Numbered from the stretch's first letter, positions 34,543-43,886 are shown. The stretch: DNA of 64,000 nucleotides from Deferribacterales bacterium Deferri_01 (GCA_001603805.1 LUZY01000013.1:62001-126000); one strand, 5' to 3'. A program made the numbers and translations. Notes: a model not told the origin generated them from the sequence alone.

Positions 34543-36089
34543 TATTTCACCTCCTTTTTTCCGGAGACAAAAACAGCGGTAACAGCAAGGAGAACACCTG
34601 TTACAAGTGCTGTAAGGTCAAATCCGGCAACTACCATATTCCCCGCAGAGAATGCATTGAACAGGTTCATTGGTGATGTAAAGGCGTTTATAACAGGTAT
34701 AAGGGCGAACATCCCTGCGCACACCCAGAGCTGATCAATCCATGCCTGTTTTCTGTCTCTGATAACGGGATGGATAAATGTAAGCACCCAAACAGTAAAG
34801 AATACTCCGACCTCCCAGCTCATGCGGTCTGCCGAATATGCGGGAACAAGCCTGTTTGCCCAGAAGTAAGCGGCTGTGGCTATGGCGAGTCCCGTTATTC
34901 CGCCTATGTTCAGCACCTCAACAAGCTTGCGCCCGAAGGGTTTGTTTGCGGCTTTGGCTTTCTTCTGCACCCAGATTATCAGACCTGTGGCGGTCATCAC
35001 TGTTCCCATAACGCCTGAGATAAAGAACAGCCAGCGCATGAATGTATCGGCAAAGCGTGCCACATGCAGTGTGCTGAGTGCGTTGAAAACGGAATAAGCT
35101 TTTGATATTGGCTCTGTTCTCATCTCACCGTAGAATCTTCCGTTGCGGAGGCTGTAGTTAACATTGGCATCAGCGTTGCGGCTTCTGTCGGTGTAGGTTA
35201 TTTTATCGCTTCTTACGGGAACAAAAGTCGCCAGCATGTTTCTTTGACCGGGATTGCTGATGTATATCTTGCCTATCTTTTCACCGAGCCTCTTTTCAGC
35301 ATCAGCAATGAGAGGAACTATCGACACAGGAGGATACTGTTCAAAATCAGGGGAGATAACCTCTGCGGGCTGCTCCAGCATTTTTGCCCGCATTTCATTG
35401 TATTCACGCATGAACTCTTCCGTATTCCACGGCAGAAGTATCATCATAAGCAGTAAAAGCCCCGAATATGTGATCATCACATGATACGGCAGAGCAAGAA
35501 CAGCAGTGAAGATGTGGGCGTCCATCCATGAGCGGACTCCCTTTTTGCCTCTGAATGTGAAGAAGTCTTTGAATATGCGTTTGTGGAGTATGATTCCGGT
35601 GATAATAGCTATGAACATAGCCATTGTTGCTATTCCGATTATCCAGCGTCCCAGTGTTTTGTCCATACCGTAAAGCTCGATATGAAAACGGTATAGAAAT
35701 TCGCCGCCGTGAGTTTTACGTGCGTTTGTGTTCTCTCCGGTGGATGCGTCAAGAAAATTCTGGGTGATTTCAGGGCGTATCCCGTATTTGGGATCGATTC
35801 TCACCTTGCGCCATGATGCCTCGATTGTTTTCATACGCTCATCAGGCAGAGCAATAAGCCATCCAGCGGCGTCATCAGGTGCGTTTTTGACCAGAAAGTC
35901 AACAGCCCTGTCAAGTGCGGCGGCGTCCCTTACCACTGATTCATGGGTTTCAGGCTGCATCCAGTGGGTTATCTCATGACGGAAATAGGAAAGTGTACCT
36001 GTGAAAAAGATAACGAAGATAAGCCAGCCGAGTATAAGCCCGCTCCATGTGTGCAGCCAGCTCATTGACTGACGGAATTTTTCCTTCAT
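34542..36089 (-). CDS. PepSY-domain membrane protein (putative iron/siderophore reductase)
   Basis: 515 residues from the ATG at 36089, whose ATGA overlaps the stop of the preceding small gene; a longer frame to 36152 runs through that gene and is rejected. The start M-K-E-K-F-R-Q-S-M-S-W-L-H-T-W-S-G-L-I and the F-F-T-G-T-L-S-Y-F-R-H-E-I helix belong to the PepSY-associated TM family, with conserved histidines in helices that may bind haem. Periplasmic PepSY regions lie between helices. Family members in other bacteria are linked to ferric-siderophore receptors and thought to reduce ferric iron; no receptor is directly next to it here. Confidence 0.82.
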   Translation of the reverse strand: MKEKFRQSMSWLHTWSGLILGWLIFVIFFTGTLSYFRHEITHWMQPETHESVVRDAAALDRAVDFLVKNAPDDAAGWLIALPDERMKTIEASWRKVRIDPKYGIRPEITQNFLDASTGENTNARKTHGGEFLYRFHIELYGMDKTLGRWIIGIATMAMFIAIITGIILHKRIFKDFFTFRGKKGVRSWMDAHIFTAVLALPYHVMITYSGLLLLMMILLPWNTEEFMREYNEMRAKMLEQPAEVISPDFEQYPPVSIVPLIADAEKRLGEKIGKIYISNPGQRNMLATFVPVRSDKITYTDRSRNADANVNYSLRNGRFYGEMRTEPISKAYSVFNALSTLHVARFADTFMRWLFFISGVMGTVMTATGLIIWVQKKAKAANKPFGRKLVEVLNIGGITGLAIATAAYFWANRLVPAYSADRMSWEVGVFFTVWVLTFIHPVIRDRKQAWIDQLWVCAGMFALIPVINAFTSPMNLFNAFSAGNMVVAGFDLTALVTGVLLAVTAVFVSGKKEVK

Positions 36090-36376
36090 GCTCCACCCCA
36101 CATAAGCAGTGCAAGCCCGAACACTGCGGACGGAATGCCCACGCCGAGCCATGCGTAAAGAGGTTTTCTCACGGAAAAAACCCAGATGAAAACGCAGGTG
36201 TACAGAATGAAAAACAGCATGTTAGCTGTGAGAGCCGCTGTTTTAGGGTCGGATGGTAAAATACGTGTAACAATTAAAGTAACTGCGGCACAGCCCCAGT
36301 ATCCTCCGAATACAGCCAGCAGGGTGCGTGTAGCCACATCCAGCCTGTAGACTGCTTTTGCGGAATAATTAAACAT
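36086..36376 (-). CDS. DUF3649-type small membrane protein
   Basis: 96 residues with three hydrophobic helices (V-Y-R-L-D-V-A-T-R-T-L-L-A-V-F-G-G-Y near the start is family-like). First gene of a three-gene operon with the PepSY and DUF3325 proteins; the same trio is common in iron-uptake regions of other Gram-negative bacteria. Function unknown. Confidence 0.75.
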   Translation of the reverse strand: MFNYSAKAVYRLDVATRTLLAVFGGYWGCAAVTLIVTRILPSDPKTAALTANMLFFILYTCVFIWVFSVRKPLYAWLGVGIPSAVFGLALLMWGGA

Positions 36377-36442
36377 CAGTTTCCCTCAATTCAAATTATA
36401 TTAAGAAGGTATGAAAACCTGTCGGGGGTATATTAACAGTAT

Positions 36443-36476
36443 ATTAGATAAGATCAATAAATTTTTATATATCTAA
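36443..36476. promoter_or_regulatory. Candidate operator between DUF3649 operon and cbiP
   Basis: ATTAGAT-AAG-ATCAAT (36443-36458) is an imperfect version of the 16-bp palindrome found in front of exbB (51490-51505). TTAGATA (36444-36450) also pairs with TATCTAA at 36470-36476. The 171-base gap otherwise holds AT-rich sequence and the GGAG of cbiP. Confidence 0.4.
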
Positions 36477-36547
36477 ACTAGTGAGATTTATATCATGCTT
36501 GCTGTTTGAGTGCATATTTATTAAGTTCATTAAAACGGAGAAAAGAA

Positions 36548-37972
36548 ATGGCGAAAGCAATCATGTTTCAGGGAACAGGATCAGGAGTGGGCAAAAGCCT
36601 TCTTACGGCGGGCTTCTGTCGTCTGCTTAAGAATATGGGCTTGCGCACTGCTCCGTTTAAGTCTCAGAACATGGCGCTGAACGCCGGAGTAACCGCAGAA
36701 GGGCTTGAGATGGGCAGAGCGCAGATTCTTCAGGCAGAGGCGGCGGGTATCCTGCCTGATGTGCGGATGAATCCTGTTCTCCTTAAACCGCAGGGGATGT
36801 CAAAGTCACAGCTTGTGCGGATGGGCAGGGTGGAAGGTGTGTTTTCCGCAAGGGAGTATTATGAGCTTTCAGCCGAAAACTTCTCCGTTTCCTGCTCTGC
36901 CTTTGATTCGCTGTCGACAGAATATGATGTTATTGTGATGGAGGGTGCCGGCAGTCCGGCGGAAATTAATCTCCATAAAACTGATATAGTAAATATGCGA
37001 ATGGCGGAATACGCCGGAGCGGATGTTCACATAATAGGCGATATAGACAGAGGCGGAGTTTTCGCATGGATGAAAGGAACTTATGATCTTCTGCCTGCTG
37101 ATTCTGCGAGGCTTGTCAAAGGGTTTATCATAAATAAATTCAGGGGGGATAAAAGCCTGTTGGAACCGGGGATAAAGATGTTTGAAGAGATTGTCCCCAT
37201 CCCTGTTGCGGGTGTTATGCCTTATATGAGGCTGACCCTTGAGGAAGAGGACTCGCAGGATATATGCTCTGATACCGAAAAAGCCGAAATAAAAGCCGGA
37301 GTTATCCGTCTGCCTTATATAAGCAATTTTTCCGACTTCGCGGCACTTAAGGCGATGAAAAATGTCCAGCTCATATATGCGTCTAAGCCTGCTGAACTGA
37401 ATGATTGTGATGTTGTAATAATTCCCGGAAGCAAACATACTGTATATGACATGAATTTTCTCCGTGAAACGGGCTTTGCAGAGGCTGTTGTGAAAATGGC
37501 GGAAAGTAAGCCTGTAATCGGTATTTGCGGCGGGTTTCAGATGCTTGGTGAAACAATATCCGATCCTGATGGGATAGAGGGTGAAAAAGGCGAGACGGCG
37601 GGGCTTGGTCTGCTGGCGTTGAAAACTGTTATTACAAAGCAGAAAGAACTTATTCATAAAGAATATACCGGACAAAACTCATGGAGCGGAATAACCCTTA
37701 AGGGCTATGAAATGCACATGGGCAAAACAGAAACCGGAGATTTGAAAAACCTTGCTGAAAAAGGCGTGTGTACGGCAAAAGGCAGGGTATTCGGAACATA
37801 TCTCCACGGCTTTTTTGAGCATTCAGAAAATATTAAAGCACTTAACAGCCTTATGAACACAGCCTTTGAACCTGTTGACTATGTAAATGAAAAAGAACGC
37901 CAGCTTGATTTACTGGCTGAAACCATAAAGGAAAACTGCAATATAGATTTGATTCTGAAGGATGTATTATGA
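36548..37972 (+). CDS. cbiP: Cobyric acid synthase
   Basis: Glutamine-dependent amidotransferase that amidates side chains b, d, e and g of adenosylcobyrinate diamide. 474 residues from the ATG at 36548 (GGAG nine bases upstream). N-terminal P-loop F-Q-G-T-G-S-G-V-G-K-S and M-E-G-A-G-S-P-A-E-I-N-L are the ATP part; the C-terminal glutaminase has the cysteine in G-I-C-G-G-F-Q-M-L-G and the histidine in Y-L-H-G-F-F-E. Overlaps sirC by four bases. Confidence 0.94.
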   Translation: MAKAIMFQGTGSGVGKSLLTAGFCRLLKNMGLRTAPFKSQNMALNAGVTAEGLEMGRAQILQAEAAGILPDVRMNPVLLKPQGMSKSQLVRMGRVEGVFSAREYYELSAENFSVSCSAFDSLSTEYDVIVMEGAGSPAEINLHKTDIVNMRMAEYAGADVHIIGDIDRGGVFAWMKGTYDLLPADSARLVKGFIINKFRGDKSLLEPGIKMFEEIVPIPVAGVMPYMRLTLEEEDSQDICSDTEKAEIKAGVIRLPYISNFSDFAALKAMKNVQLIYASKPAELNDCDVVIIPGSKHTVYDMNFLRETGFAEAVVKMAESKPVIGICGGFQMLGETISDPDGIEGEKGETAGLGLLALKTVITKQKELIHKEYTGQNSWSGITLKGYEMHMGKTETGDLKNLAEKGVCTAKGRVFGTYLHGFFEHSENIKALNSLMNTAFEPVDYVNEKERQLDLLAETIKENCNIDLILKDVL

Positions 37973-38424
37973 AGTTATCTTATTTCCCGTTAATGATGAA
38001 CATAAGAGGCAGAAGGCTTGTTTTTATAGGCGGCGGCAAAGTCGCCGAAAGGAAAATAAACTCACTGATCCGTATGGAGCCGAAAATTACCGTTATAGCG
38101 GAGTCTGTTACAGACGGAATAAAGAATAATAGTCAGGTTGATGTAATCATAAAATCAGCATCTGCGGATGATATACAGGGGGCGGATCTGCTCTTTGTAT
38201 GTACTGATAACAGAGAGCTGAACCGCAAGATTGCCATTGAAGCCAAGATGAAGAATATACCTGTGAATGCGGCGGATGATCCTGAACTCAGTGACTTTCA
38301 CATGCCCGCAGTCTATATTGAGAACGATACAGGTACGGTTGTGTCTGTTTCCACACAAGGGCGTGAGCCTTCGTTTTCTGCAAAACTGCGTGACAGGATT
38401 GCGGCTTTTCTTTCAGGAGAATAG
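37969..38424 (+). CDS. sirC: Precorrin-2 dehydrogenase (SirC/CysG-N type)
   Basis: Oxidises precorrin-2 to sirohydrochlorin with NAD. 151 residues: an N-terminal Rossmann domain with V-F-I-G-G-G-K-V-A-E-R-K and a dimerisation part with N-A-A-D-D-P-E-L-S-D-F-H. It is shorter than Met8p/CysG (about 200+), lacking most of the C-terminal helical part, so dehydrogenase activity alone is most likely; cobalt insertion would fall to CbiK. Serves sirohaem and B12. Confidence 0.88.
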   Translation: MKLSYFPLMMNIRGRRLVFIGGGKVAERKINSLIRMEPKITVIAESVTDGIKNNSQVDVIIKSASADDIQGADLLFVCTDNRELNRKIAIEAKMKNIPVNAADDPELSDFHMPAVYIENDTGTVVSVSTQGREPSFSAKLRDRIAAFLSGE

Positions 38425-39726
38425 ATGAACGGATTTGTAATCGGAGCAGAAAGGAGCGGATCAGGCAAGACAACCCTGACCACAGGGATAATCCGTGCCT
38501 TATCCGGCAGGGGCAGAAAGGTAGCTCCCTTTAAATGCGGACCGGATTATATCGATACCCGACACCTGACCAGAAGTGCAGGGCATCCGGCGGAAAACCT
38601 TGATACTGTAATGCTGGATACATCCGCTGTGAGGCAGATCTTTGCTGATGGCTGCAAAGGGCGTGATATAGCCGTAGCAGAAGGGGTGATGGGTTTCTTT
38701 GATGGTGTGGATCATGTTGATTTTAAGGGAAGCACATACGATGTCGCTTCCGCACTGGGTCTGCCTGCGGTAATTGTTTTAAACGCCGCCTCAAGTTCAT
38801 ACACCGCCGCCGCTTTTCTCAAAGGATTACAGATATTAAGCGTAAACACGGAAATAGCCGGAGTTATAATAAACAATGCGGCATCACTAAACCATGAGAA
38901 ACTCATTACAGATGCTGTTAAGCATCATACAGATCTGCCCGTTTTCGGCAGTGTACCGAAGCAGAAGGAACCCCTTGTCAAGTCAAGGCACTTGGGCATA
39001 GCGACAGCCCTTGAAACAGAAGAGGCATATTACGCAAAGTGCGCAGAACTGGCAGAAGCATATATCGACATCACCGCTCTTGCCTCGCTTAAAGTTTCCA
39101 AACCTCTTTCAAAAGTGAATGCAGAGTATCCGAAGGCGGATAAAGTATGTGCTGTGGCGTTTGATCAGGCTTTCAGCTTTTATTATGAGGCAAACTTCCG
39201 TGAACTGCGCAGACGGGGCTATGAAATACGCTTTTTTTCACCGCTGAAGGGTGAAACTGTGGAGGAAGCAGAGCTTATCTATTTGGGCGGAGGATACCCC
39301 GAACTGCATGTGATGGAGCTTAACAATCAGACAGCAATGCTTGACTGGCTCCGTGAACATGCGTTATCCGGCGGGCGAATGATAGCCGAATGCGGGGGCA
39401 TGATGCTCCTGACGGACGGCATAAATATTGAAGATGAGTTTCACCGTATGGCAGGTGTTTTTGACGCCGAATGCCGCATGACAGACAGAAGACAGGCTCT
39501 GGGCTATGTAAAAGTAACTGACAACAGGTATCTGAACGGACTCATCGGGCATGAATTTCACTATTCCATGCTTGAAAACATCCGTGAGAAGTATTTCCTC
39601 ACACTTGAAAAAGTTACTTCAAAAGCCCGTTCGGAAGACGCTTTTCTTAAAAACAGGACACTGGCAGGTTATGTGCATTTTCATTTTGCATCAAAGCCTT
39701 CTGTTCTTGATTTAATTCTTGGGTAA
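38425..39726 (+). CDS. cbiA: Cobyrinate a,c-diamide synthase
   Basis: Amidates carboxyls a and c of cobyrinate using glutamine and ATP. 433 residues. P-loop A-E-R-S-G-S-G-K-T-T-L-T, F-K-C-G-P-D-Y-I-D and the C-terminal glutaminase with A-E-C-G-G-M-M-L-L are diagnostic. It starts directly after the sirC stop and is followed by cbiC after nine bases. Confidence 0.95.
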   Translation: MNGFVIGAERSGSGKTTLTTGIIRALSGRGRKVAPFKCGPDYIDTRHLTRSAGHPAENLDTVMLDTSAVRQIFADGCKGRDIAVAEGVMGFFDGVDHVDFKGSTYDVASALGLPAVIVLNAASSSYTAAAFLKGLQILSVNTEIAGVIINNAASLNHEKLITDAVKHHTDLPVFGSVPKQKEPLVKSRHLGIATALETEEAYYAKCAELAEAYIDITALASLKVSKPLSKVNAEYPKADKVCAVAFDQAFSFYYEANFRELRRRGYEIRFFSPLKGETVEEAELIYLGGGYPELHVMELNNQTAMLDWLREHALSGGRMIAECGGMMLLTDGINIEDEFHRMAGVFDAECRMTDRRQALGYVKVTDNRYLNGLIGHEFHYSMLENIREKYFLTLEKVTSKARSEDAFLKNRTLAGYVHFHFASKPSVLDLILG

Positions 39727-39735
39727 GGAGTTTTT

Positions 39736-40347
39736 ATGGATAAAGGTTTAAGCATAGAGAAAGAAAGCTTTGAAATTATAGATTCAATAACCGATCTCTC
39801 CCGTTTTAGTGACGCAGAAAAGGTTATAGTCCGCAAGCTTGTGCATACCACAGGCGATCCCGAATTTGCCGAGCTTACACGCATATTGAAGCTTGAGGCA
39901 GGTATTGAGGCTTTGAGAAACGGAGCACCGGTGATAACAGACGTAACAATGGTTACTGCGGGCATTACCAAGAGATATTTAGGCGAAAGCGGAAATAAGG
40001 TGATGTGCTTTATCAGTGAGCCGGAAGTGATTGAACGTGCTAAGGAGCTTAACCTCACAAGGGCGGAAACTGCTGTTGTGTATGCGGCGGAGAAGTATCC
40101 CGAAGCGGTTTATGCCATTGGCAATGCCCCCACAGCGCTTTTAAAACTTATTGAGCTTACGGAGCAGGGCAGGATGAACCCTGCATTTGTTGCAGGTCTG
40201 CCTGTGGGGTTTGTCAAGGCGGCAGAATCCAAGGATCTGCTGATGAAAACCGCCATACCCCATGTCTCAAACATCGGACCCAAGGGCGGAAGCCCATGCG
40301 CCGCAACGGTGATTAATGGTCTTCTTCTGCTTCGGGCGGGTTTATAA
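39736..40347 (+). CDS. cbiC: Precorrin-8X/cobalt-precorrin-8 methylmutase
   Basis: Moves the C11 methyl to C12, giving cobyrinate. 203 residues with the catalytic histidine in V-R-K-L-V-H-T-T-G-D-P and the G-x-P-V-G-F-V-x-A-x-E-S-K motif near residue 158. Last gene of cbiP-sirC-cbiA-cbiC; its 3' end overlaps the convergent cbiJ by 35 bases. Confidence 0.95.
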   Translation: MDKGLSIEKESFEIIDSITDLSRFSDAEKVIVRKLVHTTGDPEFAELTRILKLEAGIEALRNGAPVITDVTMVTAGITKRYLGESGNKVMCFISEPEVIERAKELNLTRAETAVVYAAEKYPEAVYAIGNAPTALLKLIELTEQGRMNPAFVAGLPVGFVKAAESKDLLMKTAIPHVSNIGPKGGSPCAATVINGLLLLRAGL

Positions 40348-41020
40348 CCACATAGTGTATCTTAAGTATAAGGCATGCGTTCAGCTTTTCCTTAAACCCG
40401 CTGCCTTCACCGCTGTTTTTTGACACAACGCATCCTGCCCCCAGCTCACGGAAAAGCGATGCGTTGAATTCTGTGGTGAAAGGACCCTGCATGGCAATTA
40501 TCCTTGAGCGCTCAAAGCCCGCCTGAACACATTTTTCAATGGATTTTTCATAAGGAAGAATACGCACCCAGCCGTTATGGGCAAATTCGGAAAACCGATG
40601 GATGTTGTTGCTGCCTGTGGTAAAAAATATACGCCCGAACTTAGCCTCACGCAGAAAATCTGCCGCTTCTTCATAGCTTGAAAAGGCATGCACTAGGTCG
40701 GTCTCTTTTATCTCATCCGGTTTTCTTACAAGGTTTGTATAGGGAATGCCGCATTTGCTGGCAACATTCTTGGCTGTTGTTGTTATCTCTGATGCGTGAG
40801 GGTGTGTTGTGTCTATGATCTCTGTGACATGGCGGTTACGGATGAAGTTTTCCATTGTTTCTTCTGTGAAACGGATCTTCATTACATTATCAGGATAACG
40901 GAGGCGGAATTCACGCTCGCCGTAGTCCGTGGCGAGGGTTATTATAAAATCCGTGTCTTTGTCCTTCAGCCCTTCAATAACCTTATGGGTTGCGGAAGTT
41001 CCGCCCAGTACCAGTATCAT
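40313..41020 (-). CDS. cbiJ: Cobalt-precorrin-6A reductase
   Basis: Reduces a corrin ring double bond with NAD(P)H. 235 residues. I-L-V-L-G-G-T-S-A-T-H-K at the N terminus, I-D-T-T-H-P-H-A-S-E-I near residue 70 and M-Q-G-P-F-T-T-E-F-N near 165 are CbiJ/CobK signatures. Last gene of the cbiDEFGHJ operon. Confidence 0.93.
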   Translation of the reverse strand: MILVLGGTSATHKVIEGLKDKDTDFIITLATDYGEREFRLRYPDNVMKIRFTEETMENFIRNRHVTEIIDTTHPHASEITTTAKNVASKCGIPYTNLVRKPDEIKETDLVHAFSSYEEAADFLREAKFGRIFFTTGSNNIHRFSEFAHNGWVRILPYEKSIEKCVQAGFERSRIIAMQGPFTTEFNASLFRELGAGCVVSKNSGEGSGFKEKLNACLILKIHYVVINPPEAEEDH

Positions 41021-41022
41021 TT

Positions 41023-41760
41023 CTATTCTCCGTATTTATCTGTATAGCCCCTTGGGGTGATGAGCTTTCCGTTTTTTATGAAGGTTTTTACGCATCCGAC
41101 GATAAGAACTGTACTCATGTCCAGCTCTTTTGTGTCCAGCTCCGAAAGTCTGCCTGTCCATACCGATTCACCGTCACGGTGTGAGTTCCGGACATATCCG
41201 CAGGCGAGATCCCCCCGTGAGGCGAATACTTGCAAAGTATATTCGATCTGCTCCGTGCGCTTTCTGCTTCTGGGGTTATATACGGCGCATACAAAGTCCC
41301 CTGTGTTTACAGCTTCTATCCGTTTTTTGATAACTTCCCAAGGGGTCAGAAGGTCGGACATGGATATTATTGCTATATCATCCGCCACAGGCGCACCAAG
41401 CCTAGCCGAAGCGGCGAGGGCGGCTGTTATTCCCGGTATTACTTCTATTATATCAGTATCTGCAGCTTTTTCATAAACAAGGGAGGCAAGGGAATAAAGA
41501 GATGCGTCCCCGCCGCAGATCAGAGCAACGGTTTTGCCTGCTTCCGCAGCCTCAACGGCTTTTTCCACCCGTTCCGTCTCGCCTGTCATTCCGTTGGTGA
41601 AAACCTCTGCATCAGGGGATATATATTCCCTGACCGATTCAACATAAGGAATGTACCCGCTTATATAGTCAGCATTTTTTATTGCTTCAAGTGCGGCGGG
41701 GGCGGTGTAGTCAGTTTTGCCGGGTCCTGTTCCCGCCACAAATAATTTTCCTTTAGTCAT
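41023..41760 (-). CDS. cbiH: Precorrin-3B/cobalt-factor III C17-methyltransferase
   Basis: Ring-contraction methylase of the anaerobic branch. 245 residues of the tetrapyrrole methylase fold: V-A-G-T-G-P-G at the start, A-L-I-C-G-G-D-A-S-L-Y-S-L-A-S-L near 80, and C-A-V-Y-N-P-R-S near 158, which is typical of CbiH/CobJ. Overlaps cbiG by eight bases. Confidence 0.93.
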   Translation of the reverse strand: MTKGKLFVAGTGPGKTDYTAPAALEAIKNADYISGYIPYVESVREYISPDAEVFTNGMTGETERVEKAVEAAEAGKTVALICGGDASLYSLASLVYEKAADTDIIEVIPGITAALAASARLGAPVADDIAIISMSDLLTPWEVIKKRIEAVNTGDFVCAVYNPRSRKRTEQIEYTLQVFASRGDLACGYVRNSHRDGESVWTGRLSELDTKELDMSTVLIVGCVKTFIKNGKLITPRGYTDKYGE

Positions 41761-42541
41761 TCAAACCTTCCTTAACAATTGCCACAGTCACTGAGCCCAT
41801 AACGGTGCGGGGCAGAATAACAGAGGGATTCACAGCGGCAAGTATCGCAGACGGTTCTGCAACGCCGGGAATTCCGAAATGCTTCATGGGCGCCTCATGT
41901 TCCTTAAAAGCGTAGAGGCTGTTTTTATATGCTTTTTCAGGGAGAAAACGAATGTAAATATTCAGCTCCTGCACAGCCTGAAGGAGTCCTGATTCATTTT
42001 TCTTAACCCATGCGGAAGCCGCCAGACGCAGGTCCTTTGTCCCTATACCCGCAAGGGCGCATGCACCGTGCACGGCGTGTATTATCTCTTCCTTTGCTGT
42101 ATCCCTGCGGCAGCCGATGCCGATTATGTGGGTTCGGTTTGCCTCTGTTGCGGTGGTTATAACCGGAACAGCGCCGGTTACGGACGAAATAAGGTGGGCT
42201 AGGGCGTTTGCGCCGCCTTCATGTCCGGCTATTGCGCTGATGGCGAACCTGCCGACTTCATCACAAGCTACCACTGCGGGGTCAACATGCTTTGATTTCA
42301 GGTGCGGAGCCGCCATTCTGGTTACTATGCCCTGCGCCATAACAGCGACAATGCTTCCGTAAGTGCCGTCCATGAGTTTTTTAAAGCAGTCACGCAGGAG
42401 TTTATAAGGCACTGCACCATACTCCGCTGCGATTTCTTCCGGCAGATAAAGCTCAAAGCCTGTTTCTGCGCCGATTACTGATGCAAGCCTTGCTCCTTTT
42501 TCGGTTACTGCTATCACCGCTGATTTACGGGCGTGTTCCAT
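41753..42541 (-). CDS. cbiG: Cobalt-precorrin-5A hydrolase
   Basis: Opens the delta-lactone and releases acetaldehyde, a step only in the anaerobic pathway. 262 residues from the ATG at 42541, which has AAGGA eight bases upstream; the frame can run back to 42559. G-Q-I-V-R-like A-Q-G-I-V-T-R, I-A-G-H-E-G-G-A-N and I-G-I-G-C-R-R-D-T mark the N-, middle and C-terminal CbiG parts. Shorter than Salmonella CbiG (about 350), so the middle region is reduced. Confidence 0.9.
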   Translation of the reverse strand: MEHARKSAVIAVTEKGARLASVIGAETGFELYLPEEIAAEYGAVPYKLLRDCFKKLMDGTYGSIVAVMAQGIVTRMAAPHLKSKHVDPAVVACDEVGRFAISAIAGHEGGANALAHLISSVTGAVPVITTATEANRTHIIGIGCRRDTAKEEIIHAVHGACALAGIGTKDLRLAASAWVKKNESGLLQAVQELNIYIRFLPEKAYKNSLYAFKEHEAPMKHFGIPGVAEPSAILAAVNPSVILPRTVMGSVTVAIVKEGLND

Positions 42542-43277
42542 GGGAGAAGTCCTTATCATAAAGCTTTGAGTATGCTCCTTTGCCGTCCAGAGCCTTGCCT
42601 ATAAGTACCAGAGCATGTTTGTTTATACCGCTTTCTTTTATTTTGTTTTCAAGGTTTGAGAGTGTCCCTTTAAGGATACTTTCATCATCCCAGCTAGCTC
42701 TGTAAACCACAGCGGCAGGGGTGTCAGAACTCCAGCCGTTTTTTATGAAGGAGTCAGCTATATCGCCGAACCTGTCCACAGAGAGATAAAAGGCGAATGT
42801 GCCGCCGTGGGCGGAGAGTTTTTCTATGGATTCATCAGCCGGAACAGGGGTTCTCCCCTCTATGCGGCTTATAATAACTGTCTGGGAAATTTCCGGCAGT
42901 GTCAGTTCTGTCCGCAGGGCGGCGGCAGAGGCAAAAAGAGCGGTTACACCGGGGATTATTTCGTATTCAATCCCGATTCTGTCAAGCTCAAGCATCTGCT
43001 CATTCACCGCACCATACAGCGAAGGATCTCCGGTGTGAAGCCTTGCCACGCTTTTACCTTCCGCCACTGATTTTTGCATCACATTAATAATCTCATCCAG
43101 ATTCATGGAGGCAGAGTTATGTATCTCCGCAGTTTCAGTGCAGTGGGTGAGTATATCCTTTGAAACGAGGCTTCCGGCGTATATTACTGTTTCGCATTTT
43201 TTAACAGCATTTATCCCTTTAAGGGTAATAAGCTCCGGATCACCGGGTCCGGCACCTATGAAATAGACTTTTGACAT
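42525..43277 (-). CDS. cbiF: Cobalt-precorrin-4 C11-methyltransferase
   Basis: SAM-dependent corrin methylase. 250 residues: F-I-G-A-G-P-G-D-P-E-L-I-T-L-K-G start, A-R-L-H-T-G-D-P-S-L-Y-G-A near 98, Y-E-I-I-P-G-V-T-A-L-F-A-S-A near 122. It overlaps cbiG and directly follows cbiE. Confidence 0.94.
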   Translation of the reverse strand: MSKVYFIGAGPGDPELITLKGINAVKKCETVIYAGSLVSKDILTHCTETAEIHNSASMNLDEIINVMQKSVAEGKSVARLHTGDPSLYGAVNEQMLELDRIGIEYEIIPGVTALFASAAALRTELTLPEISQTVIISRIEGRTPVPADESIEKLSAHGGTFAFYLSVDRFGDIADSFIKNGWSSDTPAAVVYRASWDDESILKGTLSNLENKIKESGINKHALVLIGKALDGKGAYSKLYDKDFSHGTRP

Positions 43278-43886
43278 TTATTCACCTGTTTTTCTTATCC
43301 CTATCACACAGGAAAGAGCATCTTCGGGTATAGGCTCATCCAGTGTTACTCTGTGAACTATTTCATTATTCATGCTGAGGTTTGCCGCCACCCAGAGTTC
43401 AAAATTCTTTATGAGGCGGCTGTTTTCTTCTATGATCTTTCTTGGGTTGTTGATTTTATCACACAGAATAAGAAATTTATCCGCATTAACTGCTTTTTCT
43501 ATGTCAAATCCGCTCCGTCCGTGGGCGGAAAGGAACACAGCATCCTCCCATGGTTCAGCTATAGCCGCAAATGCTGCCTGAACAACGCTTATTCCCTCTA
43601 TTATCTTAACGTTTTCCCTGCCGAATTCCTTCACGACAGATTTAGCGAGGCTGAAAAATCCCGCATCCCCCGTGACAAGAACGCCGATTTTTTTTCCACG
43701 GTTATTTCTGATAAATTCCAGAGTGCCGCTTATCAGAGGTTCCGGCTCGTAAAAAGGAACATTTACCCAGTGGCGGAATCTCTCCCCGCCTACAGCCGTA
43801 TCTATCTGTGAGAGGGCTTTCTTCGCCCTGCCTGTCAGCATATCAGGGTGTCCTGTTCCAGTGGAGATTATGTATATGTCAGCCAT
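43278..43886 (-). CDS. cbiE: Cobalt-precorrin-7 C5-methyltransferase
   Basis: Tetrapyrrole methylase corresponding to the N-terminal half of CobL. 202 residues; I-S-T-G-T-G-H-P-D-M-L-T at the start, V-L-V-T-G-D-A-G-F-F-S-L-A near 70, F-L-S-A-H-G-R near 117 identify CbiE. There is no CbiT domain: the gene stops at CbiE length and the next is cbiF. The C15-methylating, decarboxylating partner is not in the window. Confidence 0.92.
   Translation of the reverse strand: MADIYIISTGTGHPDMLTGRAKKALSQIDTAVGGERFRHWVNVPFYEPEPLISGTLEFIRNNRGKKIGVLVTGDAGFFSLAKSVVKEFGRENVKIIEGISVVQAAFAAIAEPWEDAVFLSAHGRSGFDIEKAVNADKFLILCDKINNPRKIIEENSRLIKNFELWVAANLSMNNEIVHRVTLDEPIPEDALSCVIGIRKTGE

Noticed and set aside
34192-34734. 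180-residue frame on the plus strand
   Set aside because: Opposite the DUF3325 and PepSY genes; cysteine-, histidine- and lysine-rich shadow translation without domain features.
36869-37675. 268-residue frame on the minus strand
   Set aside because: Opposite cbiP, which is complete and well matched; no recognisable domain in the shadow frame.
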